Below are positions 9,233 to 20,599 of a stretch of DNA of 64,000 nucleotides, piece by piece. The DNA is taken from NCBI GenBank assembly GCA_936432065.2, contig OW386285.2:32791920-32855919 (forward strand), in the 5' to 3' direction. Below the pieces are notes generated by a model that made no database searches, was not told where the DNA came from, and worked only from the letters and a program-made list of their open reading frames with translations. This DNA is from Rutpela maculata (taxonomy: Eukaryota > Arthropoda > Insecta > Coleoptera > Cerambycidae). A program made the translations under genes and the position numbers. Numbering within the stretch: the first letter of the stretch is position 1; the number at the start of each line of letters is the position of its first letter.

Positions 9233-11175
9233 GGGATTCGTCTAGTGATCTCAAAGACATCGAACGCGTTTAAGTTCGGTGCCAGTAATCTGGCTTAAAT
9301 CCCGATTAAAAGACGGCACAATAGGAAGAAATTACGCTGATGTGATAAGTGAAAAATTATACGCAAGGTGATATATAAAATAACATTACAACAGTTAAGT
9401 TATATAGCTAATATTTAATTAATGTGGGTGATTAGAATATCTCAGTGCATAAAAAGTGAAAAGTGGAGAATAACCCGAGAGCCTCTAGGAAACCATAAAT
9501 CAATCAACACTAAGGCTAAAGATAAGTCTACACTCGACTATACCACTTTACTTAAATTTATACCTATATGCTTTAAATGCTTGACAGTTCCAAGACAATA
9601 AATTAAAATAAGGGCACTAATCTTTTTCTTTCAGCAAAAATACAAATAATAATTAATAGCCAAAACCGAATTTCTTTCAGCCAATCATATATAATAATAA
9701 TATAATAATGGTTATAATAATAACCCGAAATAATCAGTAATGCATTGCTATTAAAGTGTGATTATACAGATTTCCTGTGTGAACCTTCAAGTGTGTTTTC
9801 TAATAATTACTAAAAATATTCAAACAAATTTAATCAAAATTGAACACGTAATGATCAGTGGCGCACTACTCTTAAAGTATACCTTTCAGGTGAGGTTCTC
9901 ATAATTGCTAAAAATATTCAAACGAGTTTAACTTTGATTAGATCAGAAATAATCAATGGGGTACTGTCGGTGTATAGCGTCCAGACTGAATTCTTATGGC
10001 ACCTCAATGTATGTATACGTGATACAGGTTTCTCTCAGGAAAATGGTTTCCAAGAAAATACGCACAGAAAAGAGCAATCTTGATACCTAGAGCAGCGGAA
10101 ACTCAACTCAATAAATAGATCATATTCTGGTAGCCAGGTGTTCTGTCACCAATGAATACCCATAAAAGCTTGAAAAAGTTAAATACAAAGTGACAACGTA
10201 TAGAAGTTATATTTAAGTTTGTATAAATGAATGTGTTTGTAAAATAATTTATACCTCGGAATATTTTCAGCTTGATAAGGAATATTAGTTAGTGTTTAAT
10301 TAGGTGCACAAACCCAGTCTTTCCACAGTGCTTCCCTCTAACGCAGTAAATCATAGCATATGCATAGTGTAGTGAAATCGTGTACCTGGAGACTTTAATG
10401 CACATATATTCCACACATGGTGTAACGAAAATGGAAACGCGCCGAAAAACCTAGCACACATGTTTGACTTAACAATAAGAAATACATGAAGTAAAAGTCA
10501 AACATGCATTGACACCTGGAGTAATGGAAGTTCAATCATACAAATAGACCATATTCTGGTAAGCAGAGAGATAAGGGGAAGGATCAAGAAGGTTAAAGCA
10601 AAAAGGACAGCAGAAAACCTTCTGAAGAAAACGCTAACACTGAACAGCACCAAACTAAAAACAGGGAGACCATGTTACATGGAAACAATCGAGAGGATCA
10701 TAAACAAACTGGGAAAGAAAAGCGAGGGGAAAAATGAAAAAACCATGCGTCATGTGGCTCTCGCTTCTGACAACAAGCATGACTCAAATCCAACCCAGCA
10801 TTGGAAATCGAGGAATCAGAAAACGAAGATTCGAAGAAGCAGAAACAAAAAAGAAGAGCATAAACAGTAATAAACAAACACTCCATATTAAGACACAACA
10901 CATATTTTACACGAAGATTCAGAAAAGCCAGATACCCAGAACCAAGAGCACAAAAAGGGAGCTTAAACGCTCCCTCACGACACAATGCGGTAACGCATCT
11001 CACAAATACCTACACCTCCCATCCCATATTCCTTTACCATGCGCCATGTGGCACTCGCTGCTGGCAACAAGCATAACCTTAGTCCAACCCAGCGTGGACG
11101 TAGCAGGCCCAACTGTATATCTGGGAGTGGCAGCAATGCCTACCGCACGCTGGTAAATCAATCAACCAATCAATC
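9233..11175 (+). mobile_element. Decayed RTE-like LINE insertion
   Basis: It is flanked by an exact 22-bp duplication (9211-9232 / 11176-11197) and ends in a short tail of TCAA-like units ('aatcaatcaaccaatcaa'), as expected for a target-primed insertion. Endonuclease remnants are readable near 10395-10490 ('PGDFNAHIF', then 'FDLTIRNT') and near 10512-10575 ('DTWSNGSSIIQIDHILVSRE'), the order and motifs of RTE-type AP endonucleases. A second, older version of the 'IDHILV' segment is near 10095-10140. No reverse transcriptase is visible. The 3' part has a duplicated module with 'MRHVALASDNKH' near 10744 and 'MRHVALAAGNKH' near 11039. Confidence 0.7.
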
Positions 11176-11197
11176 AAGAACAAGTAGCGAGTTTAGA
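11176..11197 (+). repeat. 22-bp target-site duplication, right copy
   Basis: Exact copy of 9211-9232, immediately after the TCAA-like tail. Confidence 0.85.
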
Positions 11198-11525
11198 CTA
11201 AAATTAATAAAAATCTACTCCAGTTTGGAGATGACAGGCACTTTAGATAATGTAATATTAGAGAAAAAAAAAAAAAGATTTTCATTTTATAAAATATATA
11301 GAATCAATAAAATATTACATCAACAGTTTCATTCAGTATAAGCTATTAGTCAAAGCAATTTTAGGGGTTGTTTTTATGTCTTTGGGGGTGAAATAGAATT
11401 TTCTCCAGCCTTTTGATACCACGAAGACGTATTTTTATTAATATTGAGCCTTTTCCAATCATTTTCTCTGGGTCTTATATGTTCTGAGATGGGGGCCAAA
11501 AATCAGCTATTTTTAACATTGTCCT

Positions 11526-11640
11526 TTCAAAGAAGTTTTTCTTATCAAGCGGTAATTAATTACAATTCAATTCCAAATAATTTTAAAATATTGTCAAAGT
11601 TATCATTTAAAAAAATAAAGTAATTATTTCTTGTTGACCA
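11526..11640 (+). pseudogene. RT-B part 3 (C-terminal end)
   Basis: The frame reads 'QRSFSYQAVINYNSIPNN' followed by 'FKILSKLSFKKIK', closely matching the LINE end 'KRSFSYQITKIYNSIPSA' at 32.3 kb. It continues part 2, which stops at 8492 with 'PIHFTG'. This confirms that the 8493-11525 unit was inserted into RT-B. Confidence 0.75.
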
Positions 11641-13164
11641 GTGATCTTTCATACGTAAGACAGAAATATAAATCGATTTATTATTATATTATCATTATTA
11701 AAGGGAATAGCAGGATTTTTTTTAACAATTTTTGTTAAAAATGATAATTTCCTGTTTATGAACAAGTTTTCTGGTGCTCAGTTTGGTAAGAAAGTCCCTG
11801 ATGCCCGTGTTAAACTATATAGCAAGGAATATCGGATCGGATTGCGAGATCGTTTCACCTTCTGCCCAATGAAATAAAAATATATCCTCGCGTTCTAGAA
11901 TACAAATTAGCTTTCACTGAGGAGAACTTGTATTACAAAGAAGGTCTTAGGGCATATTTTATCCATTCTACATAAATTTGTTAAATTAATAAAGTCGTGT
12001 TAATCAAAATTCTAAACGCATAAAAAGCGGATGTAAGTTTGCTAGCTCTACGTTAGGGAGCCGAGATAAAGAGGTTGAAATCTGGTATTACAAAACACGG
12101 AATATCTATTCTCTGGTTCCGTTTTCAACTTTTACACTCCATTTATATTGCCGCTGTCGACTTTCCGGTAGATTTTCGTTTAATAATTCGGGTGATAAGG
12201 GAATATGTTTTATTTCCAATGGTTATTTGTAACGGTTTCCAATATGTGGGAATAGTACAAAAAATTAATATTAACTGTGAATATAGTAAGAGGATTAATA
12301 ATTTAGGATTATTTTGTTTATCAAAAATAACAATGAAGAAAATGATACAAAAGTAATATAATTCAAATACAAATTTTCGAAATATTTTCACATTCATATA
12401 CAGAGTATTTTGAAATTATCGTCCGCTTCTTTAGGAGCCGATTTTACGCACGTTATCTTTGAGGTTTTTAATAATTTGTGGATTTGTGTATATATTAGCT
12501 TTAGTAAAATAAATTCCCCCCCCCAATATTGGGGAAGCTGCGAATGTTACCTGTTCTAATTTGTTACCACAAATATCAAAGGGAAATTATAACTATAAGT
12601 CATTCAAAGCAAAAAATCGTACTCGCTTTCCGAAAATGTTTTTTTTGGCTATTTTAGTGAGCGCTCAAAAATATTGTCTATAATTATTTATTTATTTTTT
12701 ATTAAATATTTTGCTACTAATTCAATCAGAGAAACTTTGGCGTCAGATGAACCATACAGAGTATTCTTGAAAGTTCTTTTCGTCTTCTATCTGTACTGTT
12801 CTTATTTTATCCAGTACAACCTTTCTAGTTGTACCAGATTTTCAAGGTTCATTTGCGCGTACTTTTACACTTTCTGATACTTAGTTGTAGTCTTTGTTGT
12901 AAAATAAATATTTTAGAAAACCGTGTAACACCAAATAATGTCGAATTTTTTCTAAATCATTCATGACGTAAACCAGATAACTCCACACAGTAAAATATCA
13001 ACAGTGCAAAGCGTCTAACTCCCACTTTAACGGTAATTTTACAAGAAACAACTGTGACAGAATTAGCTTAGTTTTATAGTTTCAGTGCCTGTCTGTTTTT
13101 GTTTAGAATAAGTGGAAAATTGTTGTAAATCTGTGTTCTAAACATTAATAAGTGATTAAGTATA
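11641..13164. other. No confident gene; a weak coding-like stretch
   Basis: Positions 11765-11970 have an interrupted plus-strand reading ('FSGAQFGKKVPDARVKLY', then 'FHLLPNEIKIYPRVLEYK' in another frame) that looks like the end of a retroelement or transposase protein. I cannot name it. The rest is AT-rich. A run of C followed by 'aatattgggg' is at about 12518-12537. The last part (about 13080-13164) may be the 5' leader of the gene that follows. Confidence 0.3.
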
Positions 13165-13478
13165 GGTAAGTTATCCTTTATTCCACTTAACATTCTACAT
13201 TTTATTGTAAACAATTAATTTGATGCATGACAAAATTTAATTTGGAGTTAGCTGTTTTACATACTATTTAATACTAACTAAATTTGGAGTTGGCTGTAAT
13301 ATTTTAATCTTATTTTAACAGCTTTTTCGTACTTTTATAGTAATGTAAAGATACTTTTTTAAAGTCAAAGAATAACAAATAATTTAATACGTTTAGAGAA
13401 ATTTACCTATCGCATCAAAACTCAATATTGTTTTATTAATATTAATAATTGACTAAGGTAAGTTTTATTTTATTTCAG
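13165..13478 (+). other. Putative 5'-UTR intron of the DUF7869-like gene
   Basis: A good donor ('tatag|gtaagttatc') at 13165 and a pyrimidine-rich acceptor ('attttatttcag') ending at 13478 bracket 314 bp just upstream of the first ATG of the next gene at 13495. An alternative donor ('aag|gtaagtttta') lies at about 13457, too close to the acceptor to be used. Confidence 0.45.
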
Positions 13479-13494
13479 ATCGTTGCAAAATAAA

Positions 13495-15988
13495 ATGTCA
13501 CGTTCTGAAAGAATTCTTAAATTAGCCCTCCAAAAAGAAATCAGCCAACATAACACTGTGCCACTGGCATCTGATTTAGAGCAGACTCCTGAATATTCAG
13601 ACACATTACCTATTATAATTGTTGCTGAAAAAGATGTGCCATTAATTACAGATTCATCTCTTTCCAAAACATTTCAAAATAATATCGTTATTGAAGAAAT
13701 TAAAGAGTTTACCCAGTTCGATTACGTTTACGAAATAGATGAAATCACATGCTCTACTTCTGCTTTGGATGATAATCAAGATGCAGTTTTTTCACAACTT
13801 GAAGTTGCGTCCACTTCAGCTTTGAGTGATGCATTTTTGGCAAATTCAGGGTTAGCTAAAGATACAACATGCTTGAAAGATTCATCTAACATAGATTTTT
13901 TGTCATATTCAGAAAAAGAAGTAGATTTATCTAATACATCTCAGCATATTATTCACGACACAAATGACTATGATATCAGTGATAAAAGCATAAACGAATT
14001 AAAGTTAGTACCTTATTCAGAAAATTCTGATTCTGACCAAATATCAGATAAGGAGAATTGCCCGAAAGTTAAAAGAAGAAAAAGATGCCAAGTAGACAAA
14101 TCAACTTGGCTGTACGAAAAAAATAGGAAACAAAGAGAAAAAGGTTTAAAATACTTCGGAAGAAAAAAGAATGGTGATGCTTGGACGAAAGTTGAAAAGG
14201 AACCCAGGAACCTTAAGCCAAGATGTAAGTGTAACAGAAAATTAACCAGCATTATAAAATGCTCTGATATATCTGAAGAAGATAGAAAAAATATTTTTGA
14301 TGCATTTTGGAAGATGACATGGGGTGAAAAAAAAAATATATAGATAGTTTAGTAAAAGTTGCACCCACCAAGCGTCACATAGATATAGCAAACCCGAGGG
14401 AATCTAAAAGAAATTGTTCGCCAATTTATCATTTAAAAAAACAAGACGATTTGATTAGGGCTTGCAAAACAATGTTTATAAACACATTGTGTGTAGGAAA
14501 ATGGTCGGTACTAAACTGGAAAACGAAAAATCGTGAATCTAGGGAACATGATATACCTTCACAGCAGCGTTACCGCATTTGGTAGATTTTTATTTCTTTT
14601 TAGTAGAATTTTAAGGATTTTTTTAAAGTTTGGTAAGTAAAATTTGCTGGTAGATTTCTGATAATAATTATCAGAAATTTGCCAGCAAATTTTACCTACC
14701 AAACTTTACAAAAATCCTTAAAATTCTACTAAAAAGAAATAAAAATCTACCAAATGTGGTAACGCTGCTTCACAGTCAGAACCACAAGCTTTACTTAAGA
14801 CTATTCCATTTTCAAAGGAAAATGAGCGCTTAATAACTTTCTTAATAGTCTGCCAATGATGGGGTCTCATTACTGCCGCAAAACTACAAATAAAAATTAT
14901 CTCTTGCCAGATTGGTCACCTAAGAATTATACAATTTTTATGTATCTGACTGGTGTAGATCTCATAATGTAGCACCATTATCCGTATGTTCATTCAATAA
15001 CGCTTTGGACGTGAAAAACATCTCATTGTTTCAACCTAAGAAGGACCAATGCCACATTTGTTGCTCTCACATACTGGGACATATTTCAAATGAAGATCAT
15101 GCTGCACACATAAAAAGAAAAGAAGCAGCACGACTTGAAAAACAGAAAGACAAAAAACGCGAAGATTTTGTGTTTACCATGGACCTTCAGGACGTTTTGT
15201 TATCATCTAAGTCGACCGTATCTAGTTTCTATTATAAGACAAAACTCTGCGTGCATAATTTTTGTCTCTTTAATTTAAAGACCAGCCAAGGCTCATGCTA
15301 TCTGTGGAATGAGTCCGAGGGGGGCCTTAACGCAGAAGAGTTCTCATCAATGGTAGTTAAATTTATAACGGATAAAGTCATTCCTCAAATGAATCCAGAA
15401 ACACCAAACAAAAAAGTAATACTTTACAGCGAGGTGTACAACCGTAACATAACAATGAGCAATGCGTTACTGAATCTTGCAATTACAAATAGTATAATTA
15501 TTGAGCAAAAGTTCTTAGAGGTTGGTCACACTCAAATGGAGTGTGATTCAATGCATGCGAAAATAGAAAAAAAAACTAAGAATAGAGTAATTAATGTTCC
15601 TGCTGAGTATGCCGAAATTTGTAGAAATGCTAGAAAAAAACCTGAACCTTTTGATGTCCATTATTTAAGCCACGAATTTTTTAAATCTTTCGGTATAGTT
15701 GAATTTTACAGGTCAGTACGCCCTGGAAAAAAGAAGGGTGATTCTAAGGTAATCATGTTCTTTGAAACTACCTACAAGCAATCTAATATAATTTTTTTTA
15801 AAGTGACTGACCTACGTGCTCTTCAATACCAACCTACAGGTGCAATAGTCTACAAGTTAAGATTTAGTGATGAGTGGACTCCTCTGCCCCAAAGACGAAA
15901 GAAGCAAGTGTCTTCAAAGGACCTAAATGAGTTGCCCAATCTGTATTCTAGCCGGCTTAAAATTAAAATGAAAAAATTTGAACATTGA
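13495..15988 (+). pseudogene. DUF7869-like, transposase-related protein, copy 1
   Basis: The ATG at 13495 ('MSRSERILKLALQKEISQ') begins an acidic N-terminal region. A basic segment follows, then 'CKCNRKLTSIIKCSDISEED' and 'RKNIFDAFWKM', a motif typical of this widespread insect multicopy family. The frame is lost at 14341, continues in another frame ('HIDIANPRESKRNCSP'), is hit by a 205-bp MITE at 14564, and shows two more shifts near 14836 and 14940. In between, 'GSHYCRKTTNKNYLLPDW' is readable. From 15005 a long frame gives 'FQPKKDQCHICC', 'DLQDVLLSSK', 'YYKTKLCVHNFCLF', 'LEVGHTQMECDSMHAKIE' and a conserved C terminus. The expected 'LYSD' acidic motif has become 'LYSEVYNRN' through an apparent in-frame deletion. 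A poly-A signal AATAAA is at 16155-16160. I believe the family is catalogued as DUF7869. The function is unproven; see the TIR-bounded copy at 44.6-47.5 kb. Confidence 0.75.
14564..14768. mobile_element. 205-bp MITE in the DUF7869-like gene
   Basis: It is nearly a full-length inverted repeat: the halves 14564-14665 and 14667-14768 pair almost completely and meet at 'gataataattatc'. The ends are 'gcagcgttaccgca' and its complement. It is flanked by the 6-bp duplication TTCACA (14558-14563 and 14769-14774). Taking it out with one duplication copy restores a continuous frame through 'EHDIPSQSEPQALLK', so it inserted in coding sequence. The transcript would form a roughly 100-bp hairpin. Confidence 0.9.
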
Positions 15989-17125
15989 AGAGCGTTATAC
16001 CTGATGATTACCATCATTATTATGATAATCAGACCCACGAATAAAAAATGTCAAACGGTGTTGTGTTTCTTCCAAAATATATTTAGCAGTATCTTATTCA
16101 TTTTTGTTATTATTAAACATTTTTTGTTTATTTCATCAATTATAAATTGTCAATAATAAACTTCTAACTTCCAAATAACAAACATTTTCATAAATGCAAA
16201 ACATCTATCTCCTAAAATCGACTATAAAAATGCAATAATAAGTGTAACTGAAAAATTATCTGTCTGTAACTATTCCATAGGTGACATTTTATGGCACAAG
16301 TGTTTTTAGGAATTGAAAATCTGATATTTATAAAAGATATTCAGTTTTTTGTGTCTCCTGTAAAATTTGTGATTATGGAGTCTAAGCCAACGATATACGT
16401 TGTATATTTTCTTTAGCATTCTCATTTTTTTATTTAAAAGTTTTACCAACTTGAACGCATGCTAGTTGCATATATTAATACCTAAAAGCCAATGTTTTCT
16501 GGAGCTTGTTTTCATTAATACTCGATTTTTCTAGTATCTTGAATTCAAAATTCATCATTGTACACTATTAATGCATTATTAAATCTTTATATGAAGAAAA
16601 TTTATCTCCGATTTTCATGTTCACGGCTATAAACCTATTCGATTGCTGTTTACTATTGACCTACATATTTTAAGTTATGTAACTGATAGTCGGCACTGCC
16701 GGCAACAATGCTTTTTGTTTGCAGAAACCGGCGGCGGCAGCCATTGGTCTATTTTTCGGGTGCCATTGGCAGCGGGGGCACTGCCTATGTTTTTTTATTT
16801 AAATTATTACCAATGAGAGTAGTAAGCCTAAAAGAACCCATCAGGGCCTCTTTTAGTGTATTAAAGCTTCTTAAGGGTATCTGTAAATCCGCTCTGCAAA
16901 TATATTTAAAATTTCAATTTTATGGGTACAATATTCCATGTTGATCGACTTTCAACATTGTGGATATAGCTATGTATGTAAAATTAGGAGCCTTTTGAAG
17001 CAAAAATCAGAAGTATATCGACCCAAAAAAATCTAAAATCTTCAAATCGGAGGAAATTAATTAGTAAAATTAAACCAGTTCCAGATAATGAATATCTAGT
17101 GGTAACTGTATGTTATACATATAAA
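15989..17125. other. No gene; GC-rich island near 16690
   Basis: AT-rich apart from 16690-16795, which has repeated GGC/CAG-rich words ('cactgccggcaac', 'ggcggcggcagcc', 'cattggcagcggggg'). An open frame of 78 codons starting at 16708 covers it, but it resembles nothing I know. Confidence 0.35.
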
Positions 17126-17127
17126 TG

Positions 17128-17435
17128 GATTCAGCGCATCAAAATACTTAAGAAAAGTTGAATCAGATCCTTGAGACAAAACCTTTTTCCCCCCCTATTT
17201 AGGGGATAAAGGGGGTGGTAGGGAAAAAGACGTCAAAATCCTTTAGAAGAGTTAGATTAGAACCTTAGGACAAACAAGACCTTTTTTTGCCTTTTTTTAG
17301 AGGGATAAAAGGGGGTGGTAGAGGGAAACTGACACAATAGAACATTTCTTTGTTCAAAATTTGCTTCAGCGCGTCAAGACACTTCAGAAAAGTTAGGTCA
17401 GAACTTTAAGACAAGACCTTTTTTTTTGTAGACCT
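17128..17435 (+). repeat. Three degenerate direct repeats of about 115 bp
   Basis: Units starting near 17135, 17230 and 17375 share 'gcgtcaagacactt.agaaaagtta'-like text, then 'agacaa.acctttttt' and 'gataaaagggggtggtag'. They are imperfect and in the same orientation. No coding content. Confidence 0.6.
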
Positions 17436-17879
17436 GTGATTAAAGCTATGGACGCTTGCTACAGCCATATAATGGAGGATACAAAAACACATTTTTTTCA
17501 AAACCTCATTTTCTGTATATAGTCCTCTGCCAAGTGTGCAAAAATAGACTCCCGTGGGCTCCTTGATAATGCAAGTGTGGCAGTAGTTTGAATCTCTTTG
17601 TTAGGCCTTGAAGAAACATAATTTCGATGTTGCGCATGAGTACTGCGCGCAAAGAACAAAATGGCCGCCATCGCAAACACTTTCTCCAATTTATCTAAGT
17701 AACCATTGGGATTACGAAAAAAAGTTTTACACAAAAAATATTGCTAAATCAATTTTACACAAAAAAGATCATTATAAGCTTTTATGCAGGACTAACCATT
17801 TTCCCAGAAACTTAATTTTTAGAATTATTTCATGGTTTTATATGTATTAATGGGTAAAAATATGTTAACGGGCCATTTC
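17436..17879. other. No recognised gene
   Basis: Short open frames on both strands at 17498-17850 overlap each other and match nothing that I recognise. Confidence 0.4.
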
Positions 17880-17899
17880 GTGTCCCAGGTTGCTTAGAT

Positions 17900-19490
17900 A
17901 CCTTAAAAATCAAAGAGTTAAAATTACCCCTAAAGACAAGTCTATAGCCATAAAGATTATTGATAGCATCCAGAAGCAGACCAGACCTAGATTTGTGATA
18001 CTATTTGAGTAACTAGTTCTCAGCACTACCGAAGTCATTATTTGCAGTTGACGGGAGTATGCACCATTGTTTAGCTAAGTACAAACTTATGGATGCTCTT
18101 GAATCAATGCAAAGTATACCTGCCGAAGAAAACGATGATGATCATGCTTCCACCACACCTGCAGTTTTAGAAGAAAATGAGGAACTACAGGAAAAAGCTG
18201 CGATAATAGATGGCATGGTGCTTTTTCACACCTACCACAAACCTAGCACAGTGAAGACATGCCGTGACCTCGGTTTAAGCTTCAGCAAATGGGCGGACAA
18301 AAATTCAGCAATTACAGTGAGGTCCATGTTGTTTTCGACTCTTACAAAGAAAACTCGTTGAAGAAAGCTATGAGAGTGATTCGGCAAAAAGGCTCAGATC
18401 TAATACAGTACAAAATCGGCCCAGAAACGAAAATTGGAAGTATAGCAATGAATAAATTCTTGTCCCACGATAAGACGAAGGATGAACTGACGGAGTTCCT
18501 TCCCGGTCAGATTCTTCAATTTGACGTGACCAATAACAAAAGGTTTGTAATCAGTTGGAGGGACAAAGCGGCTTCATCACATGGCGATGATGTATCCAGT
18601 CTTTCAAGTATGAAGGAGGAGGCGGACACAAAGATCATATTACATACAGTGTATTTAGCACAGAAAGGAATTAAAACTACTCATATATTCTCCAAGATAT
18701 TGATGTCCTAATTTTGGCACTAAGACGATATCCCCAACTTTCGAAAGAGTTTGCATTTTTCCTTGCCCATGGCATGAAAAGGTTTGTTCAGGTTGGTTCA
18801 ATTTATAGAGCACTTGGACCTCTGAAAGCCTCTGCACTTCCTGGATTACACACACTTTCAGGAGCAGATGTAACAGGATCATTTGCTGGCAAAGGTAAAA
18901 TAAAGTGGTGGAAAAATTTTAATCCTGCAAGTGATAAGCTGCTAGAAGCTTTGGCTACATTGGGGACTACACTATCTCTCACAGAAGATGTCCGGGCTAA
19001 CTTGGCGTTCATTTGTCAGCTTTATACCCCAAAAACATCACTGACCGACATAGGAGCTGTAAGATGGTTGTTGTTCACTCAGAAACAATGTCAAGATGAG
19101 AACCTTCCTCCAACAAGATCTGCACTGGATCCGGCTTTGCTAAGGGTCCACCTTCAGTGTTTTGAGTGGAATCAGGACCTCATTCAGCATCCTAATAACC
19201 CACCACCCTTAGATTTTGGATGGAAGAAAGTAGGGAGCACATACGAGCTAGTTGCTTGTACCAAATCTTGTGCACCAGAGCTTATCTTGGAATTTTGTCG
19301 CTGCTCATGCACCCAAAGGCGTTGCTCTCCTCCATGTACGTGTCAGTCGAATGGACTCCGGTGTACCGAAATGTGTAAGTGCGAAGGTAATCTCGACCGA
19401 TGTGATAATATAGGAGAGTGCCAGCAAGGCGATGATGAAGATTTGGAGCTAAGTGAGATTTTCATTGAAAGTGACGATGATTTTAATTAA
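17900..19490 (+). pseudogene. FEN/PIN-nuclease-like protein with CXC tail, frameshifted
   Basis: The readable order is 'DKSIAIKIIDSIQKQTRPRF' (from about 17930), 'LPKSLFAVDGSMHHCLAKY' (about 18028), an acidic linker, 'YSEVHVVFDSYKENSLKKAM' (from about 18314, in another frame), 'KEEADTKIILHT' (about 18615), 'DVLILALRRYPQL' (after a shift near 18680), 'LHTLSGADVTGSFAGKGK' (about 18850) and a cysteine-rich end 'FCRCSCTQRRCSPPCTC' (about 19300-19420). This layout, with acidic motifs, a 'GAD.TG..GKGK' motif and a CXC-type zinc tail, is that of a repeated arthropod and cnidarian family that I associate with a FEN/PIN-like nuclease fold. At least three frameshifts and a stop near 18010 are present. 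The 258-codon C-terminal frame (18714-19490) is intact. ATTAAA at 19576-19581 could be a poly-A signal. The role is unknown; repetition in genomes suggests a mobile-element origin. Confidence 0.6.
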
Positions 19491-20590
19491 AAATATCATT
19501 GTAGAAGTGAAAGTATTGCTTGTCTGTACTTTGTCTATATAAATCTGTAACTACTGTATTTCTATAAGTTTCTTCATTAAACGTTAAATTTTTTTCCCCT
19601 TTTATGGCTTTGGATGGGTTCCATCAGCCAGCTGCACAGATGGGGGAAAGAGAAGGAAGTAAAAAGAAAAACATTAAAATTAGATAGGTACTTTATCTTT
19701 CAATTTCCTATGCCTACCTATTCTGTAAAACATAGGGGAGATGGGGGTATTTGTTAATTTATTTATGTTCGATACACACTTGGATCATCAAAGATCCCAC
19801 GGATGTACATTTGATAGGGGACTAATATAGGAGTGGTAGAAAATCAAAATCCGTCAAAAACCCGAAGACGAATTTTTGGACCATTACAATATTATTTCTT
19901 CACTCCTAGTGTCGCTCGAAAGTGAAAATTGCAAATTGTTTTTGTATGTATAATAAATATGGTCATAGGAAGAGTATTATGCCAAACTCACTCGTAAAGA
20001 CCATCAGTACCATTCCATGCTCGTTGTACAATGTACTGTTTCACGATATCGAAACGTTGCGCTAAAACATAGTTCAGTTTTGGCGCACCGGTTTAAACTG
20101 CGGTTATACACTTGCATCACAGTGTACATGATAATTCACCGATTAAGGCATATCTGTTAGTAATTGTTGGATGTGACTGGTAATTTTGTTAAAAATTTGG
20201 TCTAACACTGATTGAGATTTGTATAGTAGTGTCGTGGTAAGATTTTGGATCATCAGTAATAACACTGAAAAGGAATTTAGTGTTCATCCAATAAACTAAC
20301 TTGGTGACTATTATCAGCTCTTTGACGAATTAAAGAAATCCCTAATATTCCCTAATTTGTGCGTGTCTCTTTGCGTTACATCACAGTTACATACTGGAAG
20401 ACACTAACTCACATGAAACTATAAATTTGATTATTTCCTTGAATCGATGCTACAGTCTAGGAGTGAGTTCTGAGTCGAGGTTTTATTATAAACGTGTTTA
20501 TTTACCCACTTGCGTTTGTTTGGGAAATAGAGTCCCTACTTAAGTCGAAACTGTAACATGTATATAACGATCGGTATGTTTTCTTTCTGT
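19491..20590. other. No gene recognised
   Basis: AT-rich sequence between the nuclease-like pseudogene and the Penelope-like fragment. It could include non-coding parts of either element. I looked for a hammerhead core (CTGATGA...GAAA) here because Penelope-like elements can carry one, and found none. Confidence 0.4.
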
Positions 20591-20599
20591 AGACGCCAC

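Larger units (their letters stand above)
8493..11525. mobile_element. TIR DNA element with about 200-bp arms, interrupted by a LINE
   Basis: The arms 8493-8692 and 11340-11525 are inverted copies, starting 'ggacaatgttaaaaatag' on both sides. The unit is 3.03 kb as found and about 1.07 kb after subtracting the inner LINE insertion (9233-11175 plus one target copy). No transposase frame is seen, so it is non-autonomous. It sits within the C-terminal coding part of RT-B, whose frame resumes at 11526. No clear target duplication is visible at its ends. Confidence 0.75.

Noticed and set aside
10698..11003. 101-codon minus-strand open frame
   Set aside because: It overlaps the RTE-like 3' module; composition is low-complexity Phe/Cys/Leu and it matches nothing known.
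12970..16400. TIRs for the first DUF7869-like copy
   Set aside because: I looked for CGTTAG/CCGGAAG-type or other inverted ends around 13-16.4 kb and found none convincing. The copy may belong to a different subfamily or have lost its ends.
17135..17432. CRISPR-like array
   Set aside because: The repeats are long, few and degenerate, and the genome is eukaryotic; they are ordinary degenerate direct repeats.
18655..19012. Minus-strand open frames over the nuclease-like gene
   Set aside because: They are shadows of the plus-strand coding frame, which carries the recognisable motifs.
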